This document shows positions 25,725 through 34,810 of a DNA stretch of 64,000 nt, in pieces (positions within the stretch are counted from its first letter, which is position 1; each line of letters starts with the position of its first letter). Under the pieces are notes generated by a model. That model was not told the origin of the DNA. It saw only the letters and a program-made list of their open reading frames with translations, and searched no databases. Both the position numbers and the translations under genes were made by a program. Source of the stretch: Rhizobium johnstonii 3841 (lineage in GTDB: Bacteria > Pseudomonadota > Alphaproteobacteria > Rhizobiales > Rhizobiaceae); contig NC_008380.1 in the NCBI RefSeq assembly GCF_000009265.1, positions 687,501 to 751,500 on the forward strand. Reading direction: 5' to 3'.

Positions 25725-26813
25725 TCAGGATCGACGCCAGCGAAGCCTCATGGCCTTTCCTGCGCTGAGCGCTTTGCGAACCGGCTCATCGTAGAGGCGG
25801 GTGACGACAATGGCCAATACGACGATCAGCGGAAGAACAATGGCAAAGATCGCCCAGGCCGGCGGTTGTCCCAGGCCGGCGGCTTTCCAGGCTCCCAACA
25901 GCAATCCCAGCAGCGGAACATGAATTGCATAGAGCGCGTAGGACGCCTCTCCCGCAATAAGAAGGGGCTGCCGCAGCACGCCATCGAAGTTGGCTGTGTA
26001 AAGGACAAGCACGGCGAGAGGAAATAAAGCAGTGATGACGATCAGGTCCTTTATGCCAACCAGTGCGGCTGGCGCCTGGAAGACGAGAAGAGCAGTCGCG
26101 ACGACGATTGTTGTCACTGCGGCTGCTTTTCCGATGCCCGAAGGGGAAAGCCGCTGACGGTAGCGGTACATCAGGATGCCGAGGCTGAAAGAAAAGAGAA
26201 CGCGGGGAAATCCGGAGAGCAAGGCGCCGTCGAGCGGTATCAGGTCGGCGCTTCCATGGGCCAGCGTTTGCGCCGCCAGCCAAACCCATGACGCAAGCAG
26301 GATGACAGCGAGCACACCGTTGGACAGTAATCTCGCCGTATAGCCATAGGCGAGGTTGATCACGATCTCCAGGAATAGAGACCATGACGGACCGTTGAAA
26401 GGGAACAGGTTTGGCGCCTTCAGCGATGTCCCACCGATCGCCGGCAGGAAGAACATCGAGGCAATCAACGAGGTGGCAAACAGCATGGGGTCCATTTGCT
26501 GATTTCTGCTGAGCGACATGCCCGCATAGGCGAGGACGCCGAGCAGCAAACCGAGGAGATAGAGGGGGTATAGGCGGATGAGACGCTTGATGGCGAAATC
26601 ATTGGCAGAGAGCGAAGACTCTTGAATGAGTTTCCTCTCATAGGCGTGGCCGATCACGAAGCCGCTGAGACAAAAAAACAGGTCGACGGCGAGATAGGCA
26701 GCCGGTGCTGCATCAAATCCGACAAAACCTTCGGTGTGATGCACTGCCACACAAATGGCCGCCAAGCCACGAATGCCATCGAGGCCAACCAGTCTACGAT
26801 TACTTGAAGTCAT
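25725..26813 (-). CDS. Acyltransferase family 3 membrane protein (OafA-like)
   Basis: 362 residues with about ten membrane segments. It opens with LVGLDGIRGLAAICVAVHH, whose His is the conserved catalytic residue, followed by DLFFCLSGFVIG, the standard OafA/ExoZ signature, and an RLIRLYPLYLLG segment. Such proteins O-acetylate or otherwise acylate surface sugars. The start at 26813 has a weak ribosome site and is 4 bp after the upstream stop, so translation is probably coupled to the O-antigen-ligase-like gene. Confidence 0.87.
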   Translation of the reverse strand: MTSSNRRLVGLDGIRGLAAICVAVHHTEGFVGFDAAPAAYLAVDLFFCLSGFVIGHAYERKLIQESSLSANDFAIKRLIRLYPLYLLGLLLGVLAYAGMSLSRNQQMDPMLFATSLIASMFFLPAIGGTSLKAPNLFPFNGPSWSLFLEIVINLAYGYTARLLSNGVLAVILLASWVWLAAQTLAHGSADLIPLDGALLSGFPRVLFSFSLGILMYRYRQRLSPSGIGKAAAVTTIVVATALLVFQAPAALVGIKDLIVITALFPLAVLVLYTANFDGVLRQPLLIAGEASYALYAIHVPLLGLLLGAWKAAGLGQPPAWAIFAIVLPLIVVLAIVVTRLYDEPVRKALSAGKAMRLRWRRS

Positions 26814-26817
26814 CTTT

Positions 26818-28173
26818 TTAGCCTGATGCATGTTGCGCGCCTGCCTGGGTCGGTTTGCGGAAGCGGGACAGGAACTCCGGGCCAAGGCTCGTAAGCGCGA
26901 TCACGGTATGGGGCCATAAGATGAAGGGGGCGAGCATCATTCCGGCTTCGGTGAATGCGCCGATCAAGATCAGGAGGATAATGACAACCTCCTTTCTCTT
27001 AGTGATGGCGAGCGCTTGATTGAGGGGCGACGAGGTCATCTTCGCCACGAGCCGCACCACGACGAACGACGTCCAGATTATGGTTGCGGGTATGCCTATG
27101 TTCAGCGCAAGTTCGATATAGGTGTTGTGGGTGGATTGAGCGTCCCACGTAAGGCGAACATATTGCTCCATGATGTCGGGTTGTCGGAACAAGGCAAATC
27201 CCCAGCCAGTAAGCGGCCGCTCGTAGATCAACGGCAGCAACTGTTCCCAGACATTCGTACGTCCGCTGAGCGTAAGGTCTTTCCCGAATGACTCGGCAAT
27301 CGCCTGTGCCACGCCCATCAACGCGACGGAGACGACGAAGCCCAGCAGGGCGAATGCAAGAAGAACGACGAAGGATCTGAAGATGCGGCCTGGAAAGCGC
27401 TGAATCCAGCTCATTCCGTAGTATACGGCAACTCCGATCGAAAGCAGGATGATCGCCGTTGATGATTTCGCCAGCACGATGAGCACGAGGTAGAGCAGCA
27501 TTGCCGCCCATCGCAGCAGATCATAATAGCGCAGACGCCACATCGGCAGGGCTGGAAGCAGCAGGATGAAGTTTGCTGCCGAAAACTGGCCGAGCATGTT
27601 TTTGTGGTAGAAGGCCCCTTTCACCATCCCGGCATAGCTGCCTCTCATCACCGCAAACCGGGGAAAGGCTGCCGTGTAAAGAATATTGATGAAAGCCGTC
27701 GCAATCGCAAACTTGGCCAAGCTTTCAAATGTGTCGACGGCTCCATAACGGGCTCTGTAAAGAAGGGGTCCAGCTGTCAGCAATGCGACGGCGACGAGCG
27801 CCCGGAGCGAGGCTGTAACGCTGACGGAAAAAGCAATCGAGAGAAAGACGCATAAGCAGACTATGCCGACCAGCGGCGAGGCGCTGCGGAGCAATTCAAC
27901 GACTCGCCTGGGCTCCAGCAAGCAGTAGAGACCAATGAGTGGAACGAGCGACATCAGCAACAGTCGCATTGGCATGGGATCTTTGCCGACACCCTCCTGG
28001 AAGTCGGCGGGCAGCCCGTACCACATGCCGGTCGCTCTCCAGAGGGAAATATAAAATATTGCCGAGAGGAGGATCCGAACGAGGGTTTCACGCCGAATGC
28101 GATATTGCGCGCGAGCTCTAGGTCTATGTCTTTGCAGGCCAATCGGTTGGTAGCTGTCAAATGAGGTGCTCAT
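26818..28173 (-). CDS. O-antigen ligase/polymerase-like membrane protein
   Basis: 451 residues with around ten to twelve transmembrane helices and a large loop carrying GRTNVWEQLLPLIYERPLTGWGFA and STHNTYIELALNIG, the Wzy_C/WaaL signature with its conserved Arg and His. AAGGCGG precedes the start. Proteins of this kind polymerise or ligate surface polysaccharide at the periplasmic face. It is in a row with the acyltransferase and SGNH hydrolase genes. Confidence 0.85.
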   Translation of the reverse strand: MSTSFDSYQPIGLQRHRPRARAQYRIRRETLVRILLSAIFYISLWRATGMWYGLPADFQEGVGKDPMPMRLLLMSLVPLIGLYCLLEPRRVVELLRSASPLVGIVCLCVFLSIAFSVSVTASLRALVAVALLTAGPLLYRARYGAVDTFESLAKFAIATAFINILYTAAFPRFAVMRGSYAGMVKGAFYHKNMLGQFSAANFILLLPALPMWRLRYYDLLRWAAMLLYLVLIVLAKSSTAIILLSIGVAVYYGMSWIQRFPGRIFRSFVVLLAFALLGFVVSVALMGVAQAIAESFGKDLTLSGRTNVWEQLLPLIYERPLTGWGFALFRQPDIMEQYVRLTWDAQSTHNTYIELALNIGIPATIIWTSFVVVRLVAKMTSSPLNQALAITKRKEVVIILLILIGAFTEAGMMLAPFILWPHTVIALTSLGPEFLSRFRKPTQAGAQHASG

Positions 28174-28216
28174 GACATTCCGCCTTACGTTTTGGTAACC
28201 ACCTGAGCGGCAAAAA

Positions 28217-28951
28217 TCAAAGCTGTAGACCCGCTGCGGCGAGGAAGCTCGTGATCAGCTTGTATGCCCCTTCATTGAAATGAAGATGGTCAGGCTTGTA
28301 GTTGGAACAATCCTTATCGCTTGGCTTACCGCACCGCAACATATCATCGTTCATTTGAACGAACGTGACACCCGGCATTTCAGCCAATGACGATGCGACA
28401 AGCTGGTTGGCCGGAATTCTGACATCCTCGTAGAAGGCATAGCGCTTGCCCCGAGGCGGTATGGACAAGGCATAGATATGGGCGCCCGGCCAAAGAGCGC
28501 GAACCTTGCTGACAACAGCCACGACACCGGCCGCCACTGCGCAAGGCGCAGTTTTCGCACCAAGGTTGTTCGTGCCGATAAGCACGACGACATCCGCGGG
28601 ATGGAAATCCGGAAGGTCTAAACCCTCGAGGCGGTACAATGCATTTTGCGTGGTGTCGCCGGCGACCGCGAGGTTCATCACCGGGCGGGTGGGAAAGCTG
28701 TCCTTGATCCAGGGTTGCCAGAGTTCGACGAGCGAATCGCCGACAAGAGCCAGATTGTATCGGGCCGATCTGGCGCGATAGCTGGGAAGAGCGCGATTTA
28801 AGCGCTTGCTTGCCTGCTTTTGCTGGGCCGAGGCATTCATCGCTTTTGTCGGGTCAGGGCATTCCTGTGCGAAGGACGGGCCAGCATTGCCGACGATGAG
28901 AAAGAAATTGCATGCGAGGACGATGAGGAGGTTGGCGAAGAGTCGCAACAT
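28217..28951 (-). CDS. SGNH/GDSL hydrolase, secreted
   Basis: 244 residues with a signal peptide (LFANLLIVLACNFFLIVG, cleavage near SFAQ). Block I is NLALVGDSLVE (Ser nucleophile), the Gly/Asn blocks are in VAGDTTQNAL and LIGTNNLGA, and Asp/His are in PDHLHFNEGAY. It likely removes or transfers acetyl groups in the periplasm. The start has only a weak ribosome site. It may act on the same glycan as the acyltransferase downstream. Confidence 0.84.
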   Translation of the reverse strand: MLRLFANLLIVLACNFFLIVGNAGPSFAQECPDPTKAMNASAQQKQASKRLNRALPSYRARSARYNLALVGDSLVELWQPWIKDSFPTRPVMNLAVAGDTTQNALYRLEGLDLPDFHPADVVVLIGTNNLGAKTAPCAVAAGVVAVVSKVRALWPGAHIYALSIPPRGKRYAFYEDVRIPANQLVASSLAEMPGVTFVQMNDDMLRCGKPSDKDCSNYKPDHLHFNEGAYKLITSFLAAAGLQL

Positions 28952-29177
28952 TCAGATTACCGATATCCTGACGTCTTGGGGCTTTCATTATTGAAGAGGA
29001 AAGTGGCGGTGGCAAGGAAAGAGTGGCTCTGGTCCCTCCGCCCGCAATGCTCGCCCATGATCCATGAAATGGAAATGCACCGACCGCATCTTATCGACGA
29101 AATCTTCAACTCCCGGAACCAAAGGCCGAACCCGCCGTTGATTGCCATGCCCAACCGTGTCCGGGAGCAGGACAGAC

Positions 29178-29300
29178 ATGGCACGTCAGACATTCTGGAA
29201 AGGTTATCTCAAGCTCTCGCTCGTCACCGCCGCCGTCTCACCGGTCCTGCGGTTGATGATGTTGAAGGAGACGCGATCGGAGGAGGAAACGGCGGTGTAG
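29178..29300 (+). pseudogene. ku 5' remnant (plus strand)
   Basis: ATG at 29178 after GGGAGCAGGA reads [18 protein letters not shown], the typical N terminus of bacterial Ku. It then runs antisense through the neighbouring ku fragment and stops after 40 codons. Only the first 16-18 residues are ku; the rest of the gene is gone. Confidence 0.65.
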
Positions 29301-29365
29301 AGCCCGACGGCGCAGGCAAGGTCGCCCACCTTCAGATGACCCTTCCAGCTTGCCCGAGCGGCCAT
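29204..29365 (-). pseudogene. ku 5' remnant (minus strand)
   Basis: ATG at 29365 with a strong GGAGGA site. It reads [20 protein letters not shown], then about 25 more Ku-like residues including [12 protein letters not shown], then stops at codon 54. Ku proteins of about 270-300 residues bind DNA ends in non-homologous end joining. This copy keeps its start and ribosome site but only the first beta-strands. Its 3' side runs into the second ku remnant. Confidence 0.72.
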
Positions 29366-29383
29366 TCCATCCTCCGTCGCAAA

Positions 29384-29617
29384 TTAGAGCCGGCTGCCGC
29401 TCTTGTCGGTTTCGAGTTCCTGAAATGCCCAGCCGCGGCCGTCGGGCGCGGGATAGGCGAGCAGCGCATCGCCATCGCCGATCTTCTGGCGCGATGCGGC
29501 GTCCCTGGCATGGACAATCGCTTCATCCGCTGTCGCATAGGTTTCCGAAAGTGTGTCGCCGAGCTTATAGGCCCAGCCATTGTCATGCGGCACGACCTGA
29601 TAGGTGATATCGGCCAT
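29384..29617 (-). CDS. DUF2188-like small protein
   Basis: 77 residues, MADITYQVVPHDNGWAYKLG at the N terminus, then TADEAIVHARDAASRQ. The pattern VVPH..GWA.K and A..EAI..AR..A..Q is that of the DUF2188 family, small single-domain proteins of unknown function. AGAGGAGA precedes the start; a longer reading is rejected. It lies next to the ku remnants and may have been part of the same stress or DNA-repair locus. Confidence 0.75.
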   Translation of the reverse strand: MADITYQVVPHDNGWAYKLGDTLSETYATADEAIVHARDAASRQKIGDGDALLAYPAPDGRGWAFQELETDKSGSRL

Positions 29618-29663
29618 TTCGGATCTCCTCTTCTCACTCAAATAGGGTGCATGATGTCGTCGG

Positions 29664-29924
29664 CTAGTTCCGATTTGCTTTGCGCCGTTCGTCGAGCGCA
29701 ATGATCTTCTCCAGCGACGCGATATCCTCGCTGGTGACGACCGGAACCGGATCGGCAGCGATGGCTTCCAGCACCTCCTGCGAGACGGCGCCATTTCGGA
29801 TCGCCCATTCCAGCGTTTCGCGGGTTTCCCGCTCGGCCTTCAGCTGCGCATAGAGCGCAACGATCAGTCGATCGCGAGCATCCATCCGCCGGCCTTGGTT
29901 ATCCATGCTGCGGACGTCAGGCAT
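29664..29924 (-). CDS. Hypothetical protein, 86 residues
   Basis: Charged, mostly helical protein: an Arg/Asp-rich start, LIVALYAQLKAERETRETLE, then SLEKIIALDERRKANRN at the end. AAGGTGG lies 5 bases before the ATG. No family is recognised. Same strand as the DUF2188-like gene, 46 bp upstream of it, so probably co-transcribed. Confidence 0.65.
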   Translation of the reverse strand: MPDVRSMDNQGRRMDARDRLIVALYAQLKAERETRETLEWAIRNGAVSQEVLEAIAADPVPVVTSEDIASLEKIIALDERRKANRN

Positions 29925-30068
29925 CGCAATCCACCTTTGTCACTGATTTCGTTCAGGTGTATTCAACTGATGACGGATGGAAAGGTTCCGAAACCCATGG
30001 GCGGCGTTTGCCATTGCCGCCTCAGGCGGAAATCACCATCTGCAGGATATTCGCAAGAGGATTTCAAC

Positions 30069-30497
30069 ATGGCCGATCTCAAGGCACGTCCCCGCCCGAC
30101 CGGTGCCACCGCCGTTGTCGGCCGAACCGGTTTCCCGCACGTCACCTCCGCCACCAAAGGCGAGATCGATATCGTCACCGCGCCGTCGCAGCCGGGTTTC
30201 AATCCGCTCGATCTGCTCTATTCCTCGCTCTCGGCCTGCCTGGTGCTCAGCGCCCGCATCGCCGCCAGCCAGATGGGCGTTCTCGACAAGATCAGCGAGA
30301 TCACTGCCGAGGTCACCGGCGAGAAGGCGACGGAAGGCCTTTCGCGCGTTGCCAAGTTCAACATCGCCTTTTCGATCAAGGGCGATATCGACGAAGAAAC
30401 CCGACAGAAAATCGCCCATGCCGCCGAAGACGAGATCTGCACGGTGAGCAACACCATCCGCGGCAATCCCGAGTTCGCGACGACGATATCGGGGTAA
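30069..30497 (+). CDS. OsmC-family protein
   Basis: 142 residues. The OsmC/YhfA-like fold is suggested by NPLDLLYSSLSACLVLSARI (first Cys) and EDEICTVSNTIRGN (second Cys), the pair that reduces organic hydroperoxides in characterised members. AAGAGGA lies before the ATG. No partner genes are nearby. Cytoplasmic, probably an oxidative-stress protein. Confidence 0.85.
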   Translation: MADLKARPRPTGATAVVGRTGFPHVTSATKGEIDIVTAPSQPGFNPLDLLYSSLSACLVLSARIAASQMGVLDKISEITAEVTGEKATEGLSRVAKFNIAFSIKGDIDEETRQKIAHAAEDEICTVSNTIRGNPEFATTISG

Positions 30498-30551
30498 TGC
30501 TAAATCTACATAATAATTATAGACAATCGGGGGAGGAGGATTGCGTGACCA

Positions 30552-32036
30552 ATGCCCCGCTTCTATGCTCGGGCATCGAAAGCAATGATCCCGGCCACCA
30601 TGCAGCCCAAGCCTCTCCCGACGTCTGAACAACCCGTCGTCGCCATCATCGGCGGCGGTGTCTCCGGCGCCGGTGTCGCCTATCATCTCGCCAGAGCCGA
30701 CTGCGGCGAGCGCCCTGCCATCATGGTCTTCGAGCCGCGCGCCGAACTCGGCCGCGGCCTTGCCTATGACACGGCCGATCCGGCCCACCGCATCAATGTT
30801 CCAGCCGCCAAGATGAGCCTGCAGCCCGATGACCTGGGCGAATTCTTGGCCTGGATCGAAGTCCGCGACGCCGTCGCCGGCGACCCTGAGGCCAGGCAGC
30901 CCGATGGCTCGCTCTTCCCCCGGCGCCGGCTGTTCGGCGATTATGTCGCCTCGCTGCTGAAGCCGCTGCTGGAAGACGGTAGCGTGCGTCATTGCCGCGC
31001 TGCAGCGACGGCTGTCGAACGCCGTGCCGGCCGCTGGTCGATCCTCGACGATAGGGGCGGCGTGACGGAGGCCGATATCGTCGCGATCGCCACCAGCCAT
31101 CCGCCGCCGACAGCCCCCGGCCGGCTTGCGAGCCGGCTTGCCGCCCATCCCCGTTTCGTCGCCGATACCACCAAGCCGGGCGCGCTGGACGTGATCCGCC
31201 CGCACGACCGGGTGCTGGTCATCGGCAACGGCCTGACGGCCGCCGATGTCATTGCCTCGCTGGCTGAGCGCGGGCATGACGGTCCGGTGACCGCGATCTC
31301 GCGCCGCGGTCTGCGGTCTCGCGGCCATCCGCCGGTACCGCAGGAGCTCTTCGGCGATTTCGTCTCCGATGCGGCCCATTCCGCCGTGTCGCTGCTGAGA
31401 GGGATCCGCGCCGCCATAGGTGCGGCGAAGGAAGAGGGCATAAGCTGGCATGGGGTGATCGATCAGGTGCGGGCGCAGGGATACGATCTCTGGCAGGCGC
31501 TGCCGGTTGCCGAACGACGCCGTCTCGTTCGCCATCTGCGTCCCTATTGGGATGTCCACCGTTTCCGGATCGCCCCGCAGGTCGAGGCCGTGCTCGACGC
31601 GGCGGTTGCTGCGGGCCGCCTCGACATTGTTGCCGGCTCGGTTGCCGATGCGCGCATCGAGGGCGAACTTATTCTTTGCACCCTGCAGCCGCGTCATCAG
31701 CGCCAGCCGTTGGAGGGACGCTATGACGCCGTCGTCGTCACCACCGGCCCGGCGCATGGCGGTATTCTCCAAACCCAGCCCTGGCTAGCAGCACTTGCGG
31801 CAAGCGGCCATCTGACGCTCGACCCGACCGGCCTCGGCCTTGCCTGCACCGAGCGCTCGGAGGCGATCGGCCCGTCGGGAAAGGCAGATCCTTCGCTGCT
31901 GATCTCCGGCCCGCTGGCGCGCGGCACCTTCGGCGAGCTGATGGGACTGCCGCAGGTGACCGAGCATGCGTTCTTCGTCGCCGGCGAGATCGCCGAAAAG
32001 CTGCGGACGAGCGCGACGAATAAGCATCCTGCCTGA
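30552..32036 (+). CDS. FAD/NAD(P)-binding protein (NAD_binding_9 type)
   Basis: Up to 494 residues. The N-terminal dinucleotide motif VAIIGGGVSGAGVAYHL is followed by GRGLAYDTADPAHRINVPA and a second nucleotide region at DRVLVIGNGLTAADVIASL. This is the FAD-NAD(P)-binding family often called hydroxyacylglutathione hydrolase-like or HI0933-like; the activity is not known. GGAGGAGGA lies about 11 bases before the ATG at 30552. ATGs at 30585 and 30600 are equally plausible because the first residues are not conserved-looking. Confidence 0.8.
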   Translation: MPRFYARASKAMIPATMQPKPLPTSEQPVVAIIGGGVSGAGVAYHLARADCGERPAIMVFEPRAELGRGLAYDTADPAHRINVPAAKMSLQPDDLGEFLAWIEVRDAVAGDPEARQPDGSLFPRRRLFGDYVASLLKPLLEDGSVRHCRAAATAVERRAGRWSILDDRGGVTEADIVAIATSHPPPTAPGRLASRLAAHPRFVADTTKPGALDVIRPHDRVLVIGNGLTAADVIASLAERGHDGPVTAISRRGLRSRGHPPVPQELFGDFVSDAAHSAVSLLRGIRAAIGAAKEEGISWHGVIDQVRAQGYDLWQALPVAERRRLVRHLRPYWDVHRFRIAPQVEAVLDAAVAAGRLDIVAGSVADARIEGELILCTLQPRHQRQPLEGRYDAVVVTTGPAHGGILQTQPWLAALAASGHLTLDPTGLGLACTERSEAIGPSGKADPSLLISGPLARGTFGELMGLPQVTEHAFFVAGEIAEKLRTSATNKHPA

Positions 32037-32102
32037 TTTTCCATCAATATGTCGCTCTTCGGCTGTCCCCGGTGATCGACTTCTGATAGTCACTCGGCCA
32101 TC

Positions 32103-32208
32103 ACTGCATAATTCCTTAAATCGAAATCGATTTAAGGATAAAATTATGCAGCAACTTAAAGTGTTACAGCGTCCTTTGCGCGTCTGAAAAGACGCGCGGC
32201 GCTGTAAT
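32103..32208. repeat. RIME-type mosaic repeat (long copy)
   Basis: Two palindromes in series. CCTTAAATCGA / TCGATTTAAGG lies within ctgcataatt..aattatgcag (32103-32151), and GCGCGTCT / AGACGCGC lies near 32178-32198, joined by acttaaagtgttacagcg. The same modules, in other combinations, recur at 42031-42130 and 47418-47485. It fits the rhizobial intergenic mosaic elements. Confidence 0.75.
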
Positions 32209-32251
32209 ATCCCGCCGGCCCGGCATTTGGGCGACCAGAAATATCGAGATC

Positions 32252-33157
32252 ATGTCGCAGGCCGCTCCCACCCTTTCCGAAGCCTCGCCTTCCAATCGTT
32301 TTGCCCTTGCGGCGCTGCTTCTCGGCGGGGCGGCGATCGGCGGCTCGCCGATCTTCGTCAGGCTGTCCGAAGTCGGTCCGATGGCGACGGCCTTCTGGCG
32401 CGTGGCGCTGGCGTTGATCCCGATCGTCATCGTCTCGCTGATGAAGAAGGAAAGGGGGCCGAAGCCGCAAAGCCTTTCCGACTATGCCATGCTGGTTCTC
32501 CCGGGCGTCATGTTGGCGCTCGACCTCGCCGCCTGGCACCTTTCGCTCACCATGACGTCGGTCGCCAATGCGACGCTGCTTGCCAACCTCGCACCGGTTT
32601 TCGTCACGCTGATCGCCTTCGTCTTTTTCAGCGCGAGGATCAGCCGCGTCTTCGTGATCGGCCTTGCCGTGGCGCTCTCAGGCGTCGTCATTCTGAAGGG
32701 CGGACCGGCAGCCATCGGCAATGGCGACCTCCGCGGCGACGGCATCGCGATGATCGCCGCCTTCTTCTATGCCTGTTACATCCTTGCGATCGGCAGGCTG
32801 CGCAGCCGCTTCGATACGATCCGCATCATGCTGTGGAGCACGGCCTGCGCTGCCGTCTGCATCTTTCCGATCGGCCTGATCTATGAGGGCCATATGCTGC
32901 CCGCGACCGTCTACGGCTGGTCGATCGTCTTCGGCCTCGCCTTTATCAGCCATGCCGGCGGACAGGTGGCGATCACCTATGCGCTCGCCTATCTGCCGCC
33001 GGCCTTTTCCTCGCTGACACTGCTGCTGCAGCCGGTCGTTGCGGCAATCCTTGCCTGGGCGCTGCTTAACGAGGCGATCGGGACGATGCAGGCGCTCGGC
33101 GGCGCCGTCGTTCTTGCCGGCATCATGATTGCCCGGACGTCCCGCGTTCAGGTGTGA
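32252..33157 (+). CDS. EamA/DMT-family permease
   Basis: 301 residues with ten predicted membrane helices in two repeats. The first repeat has SPIFVRLSEVGPMATAFWR and DLAAWHLSLTMTSVANATL; the second has AYLPPAFSSLTLLLQPVVAA. These are EamA signatures. It exports or imports a small metabolite across the inner membrane; the substrate is unknown. The ribosome site is weak, and the start is the first ATG after the repeat. Confidence 0.87.
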   Translation: MSQAAPTLSEASPSNRFALAALLLGGAAIGGSPIFVRLSEVGPMATAFWRVALALIPIVIVSLMKKERGPKPQSLSDYAMLVLPGVMLALDLAAWHLSLTMTSVANATLLANLAPVFVTLIAFVFFSARISRVFVIGLAVALSGVVILKGGPAAIGNGDLRGDGIAMIAAFFYACYILAIGRLRSRFDTIRIMLWSTACAAVCIFPIGLIYEGHMLPATVYGWSIVFGLAFISHAGGQVAITYALAYLPPAFSSLTLLLQPVVAAILAWALLNEAIGTMQALGGAVVLAGIMIARTSRVQV

Positions 33158-33169
33158 AGCCGCGGCTGA

Positions 33170-34726
33170 TCAGCGGTTTTCCTGCAGCAGCCATTTCTGG
33201 ATGATCGGCACGTCGGCATCGCCGAGATCGTGGCCGCCGGCGATGACGTCGGAATCGACGGTGGCGCCCGAACTCTTCAGCCTCTCTTCCAGTTCGCTCG
33301 CATATTTGCCGTAGGCATCCGTCTTACCGCTGATGACGAGCAGATCCGTGCCTTTCAGATCGGCATGCGGATAGTCGCTGAGCACAGGCATGGAGCGCAG
33401 CAGCACCGCCTTGTGAACCAGGTTCGGGTGCAGGTAGAGCAGCGAGTTCAAAAGGTTGGCGCCATTCGAATAACCGACATAGACGACTTTCTGAGGGTCA
33501 AGCCCGTAGGATTTGACAGCGCCCTCGATAAAGGCCGCGAAGGCCTCGGCCTCGGTCTTGATGTCGTTCTGGTCGAAGGAGAAGGGGGTAATGCGCTTGT
33601 ACCAGCGCGGAAAGCCTTCCTCCGTCGCCCGGCCGCGTACGCCGAGCAGCGTCGCCCGCGGCGCTACCTTGTTCAGCAGCGGCATCAGCGTCGTCTCATT
33701 GCCGCCGGAGCCGTGCAACAGCACGAAGACACTGCCATCGGGGTCCGGGGGCGTATAGAAGCGGTGGACGAATGGCAACTCGCGGTAATTGACACGCGGC
33801 TGGCCGGGCATTGAAAATTGCGGCAGCATCACCTTCAGGTCGTGAAGATTGGTGATGGCTTCGGGCGGCGCGAACAGCTTCCCTCCGAGGGCGGCCTGCT
33901 CTTCGTCCACAGTCATGCCGGGCTTGTCGGTGGCGAGTTCCACCAGCGTGCCGCCGGGCTCGCGGGCGTACAGCGAGCGAAAATATTTGCGGTCGTGCAT
34001 GTTGGTCGGCGAGGCGTCGGTCGCCTCCAGAGCCTTGCGCACGGAAAGCAGCGTCTCCTCGTCGGCAGCGCGGAAGGCGACGTGATCGACCGTCCCGGTA
34101 CCCGGCGCGCCGGACCAGAAGCCGCGCGCATCGCGCACGTCGATGATGTCGCCGGATTGCGACACCAGCCTGTCGATCGTACCGCGGCTGGCCTGGAAAC
34201 GGTAACCGAAATGCGTCTCGAGGAAGGTGCGGCTTTCGGCGGGCTTCTCCGTCAGCATGGTCGCGCCGCGCAGGCGCTGAACGGCATGCTCGACCGGGAT
34301 CGAGGCGCCGTCCCAGGCGGCTGGCGATGCGAGCTTCTTTGCGCCCGCGAGCTTGAGGATGATGTTGTCGGGATCCTTCAGCCGCAGGACAGGCTCGCCG
34401 AATTCGTCGGCCGGTCCCTCTGAGCTCAGACCGAAGCTCATGGCGCGCGTCAGCCAGTAGCCGATGCTGGTGGGATTGATCGACAGCGATATTTCGCTGA
34501 TCTGGCCGTAACCGGCCCGGCCGGGCGCACCATCTTCCCAGGTGAGGAAGGTCAGCAGCGAGCCCGGCGTTCCTGCGGCATCGCCATAGAACAGATGAAG
34601 CTGCGTCGCGTCCTCGTAACCGGCTGTCTGCTTGACGAGCCGCATGCCGAGAAATCCCGCGTAGAAGTCCACATTCGCCTGCACCTTGCGGGTGACGGCC
34701 GTGATGTGATGTATGCCTGATACCAT
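33170..34726 (-). CDS. Ring-cleaving dioxygenase (MhqO-like) fused to alpha/beta hydrolase (MhqD-like)
   Basis: 518-residue fusion. Residues 1-300 form a two-module VOC/glyoxalase dioxygenase: GIHHITAVTR (metal His), GTVDHVAFRA (second His) and PGGTLVELATD (Glu). Residues 320-518 form a carboxylesterase/phospholipase: FVLLHGSGGNE, nucleophile VGYSNGANLL, Asp in VISGKTDAY and His in AGGHDLG. In Bacillus the homologous activities MhqO and MhqD are separate proteins that deal with quinones. The start MVSGIHHIT is chosen since residues upstream look like non-conserved leader. Probably detoxifies quinones or hydroquinones. Confidence 0.84.
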   Translation of the reverse strand: MVSGIHHITAVTRKVQANVDFYAGFLGMRLVKQTAGYEDATQLHLFYGDAAGTPGSLLTFLTWEDGAPGRAGYGQISEISLSINPTSIGYWLTRAMSFGLSSEGPADEFGEPVLRLKDPDNIILKLAGAKKLASPAAWDGASIPVEHAVQRLRGATMLTEKPAESRTFLETHFGYRFQASRGTIDRLVSQSGDIIDVRDARGFWSGAPGTGTVDHVAFRAADEETLLSVRKALEATDASPTNMHDRKYFRSLYAREPGGTLVELATDKPGMTVDEEQAALGGKLFAPPEAITNLHDLKVMLPQFSMPGQPRVNYRELPFVHRFYTPPDPDGSVFVLLHGSGGNETTLMPLLNKVAPRATLLGVRGRATEEGFPRWYKRITPFSFDQNDIKTEAEAFAAFIEGAVKSYGLDPQKVVYVGYSNGANLLNSLLYLHPNLVHKAVLLRSMPVLSDYPHADLKGTDLLVISGKTDAYGKYASELEERLKSSGATVDSDVIAGGHDLGDADVPIIQKWLLQENR

Positions 34727-34810
34727 CGAGAGCAGTCCTGATTGAAGCGGTGTCGTCAGGAGCGCGAGTATGAGAGCTGCGAAGGTCATACCGTTGCCAA
34801 TGACGATCGC

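Noticed and set aside
28820..29704. 294-codon plus-strand ORF across the ku remnants
   Set aside because: It runs antisense to the SGNH gene and the small hypotheticals; real Ku N termini are in other frames.
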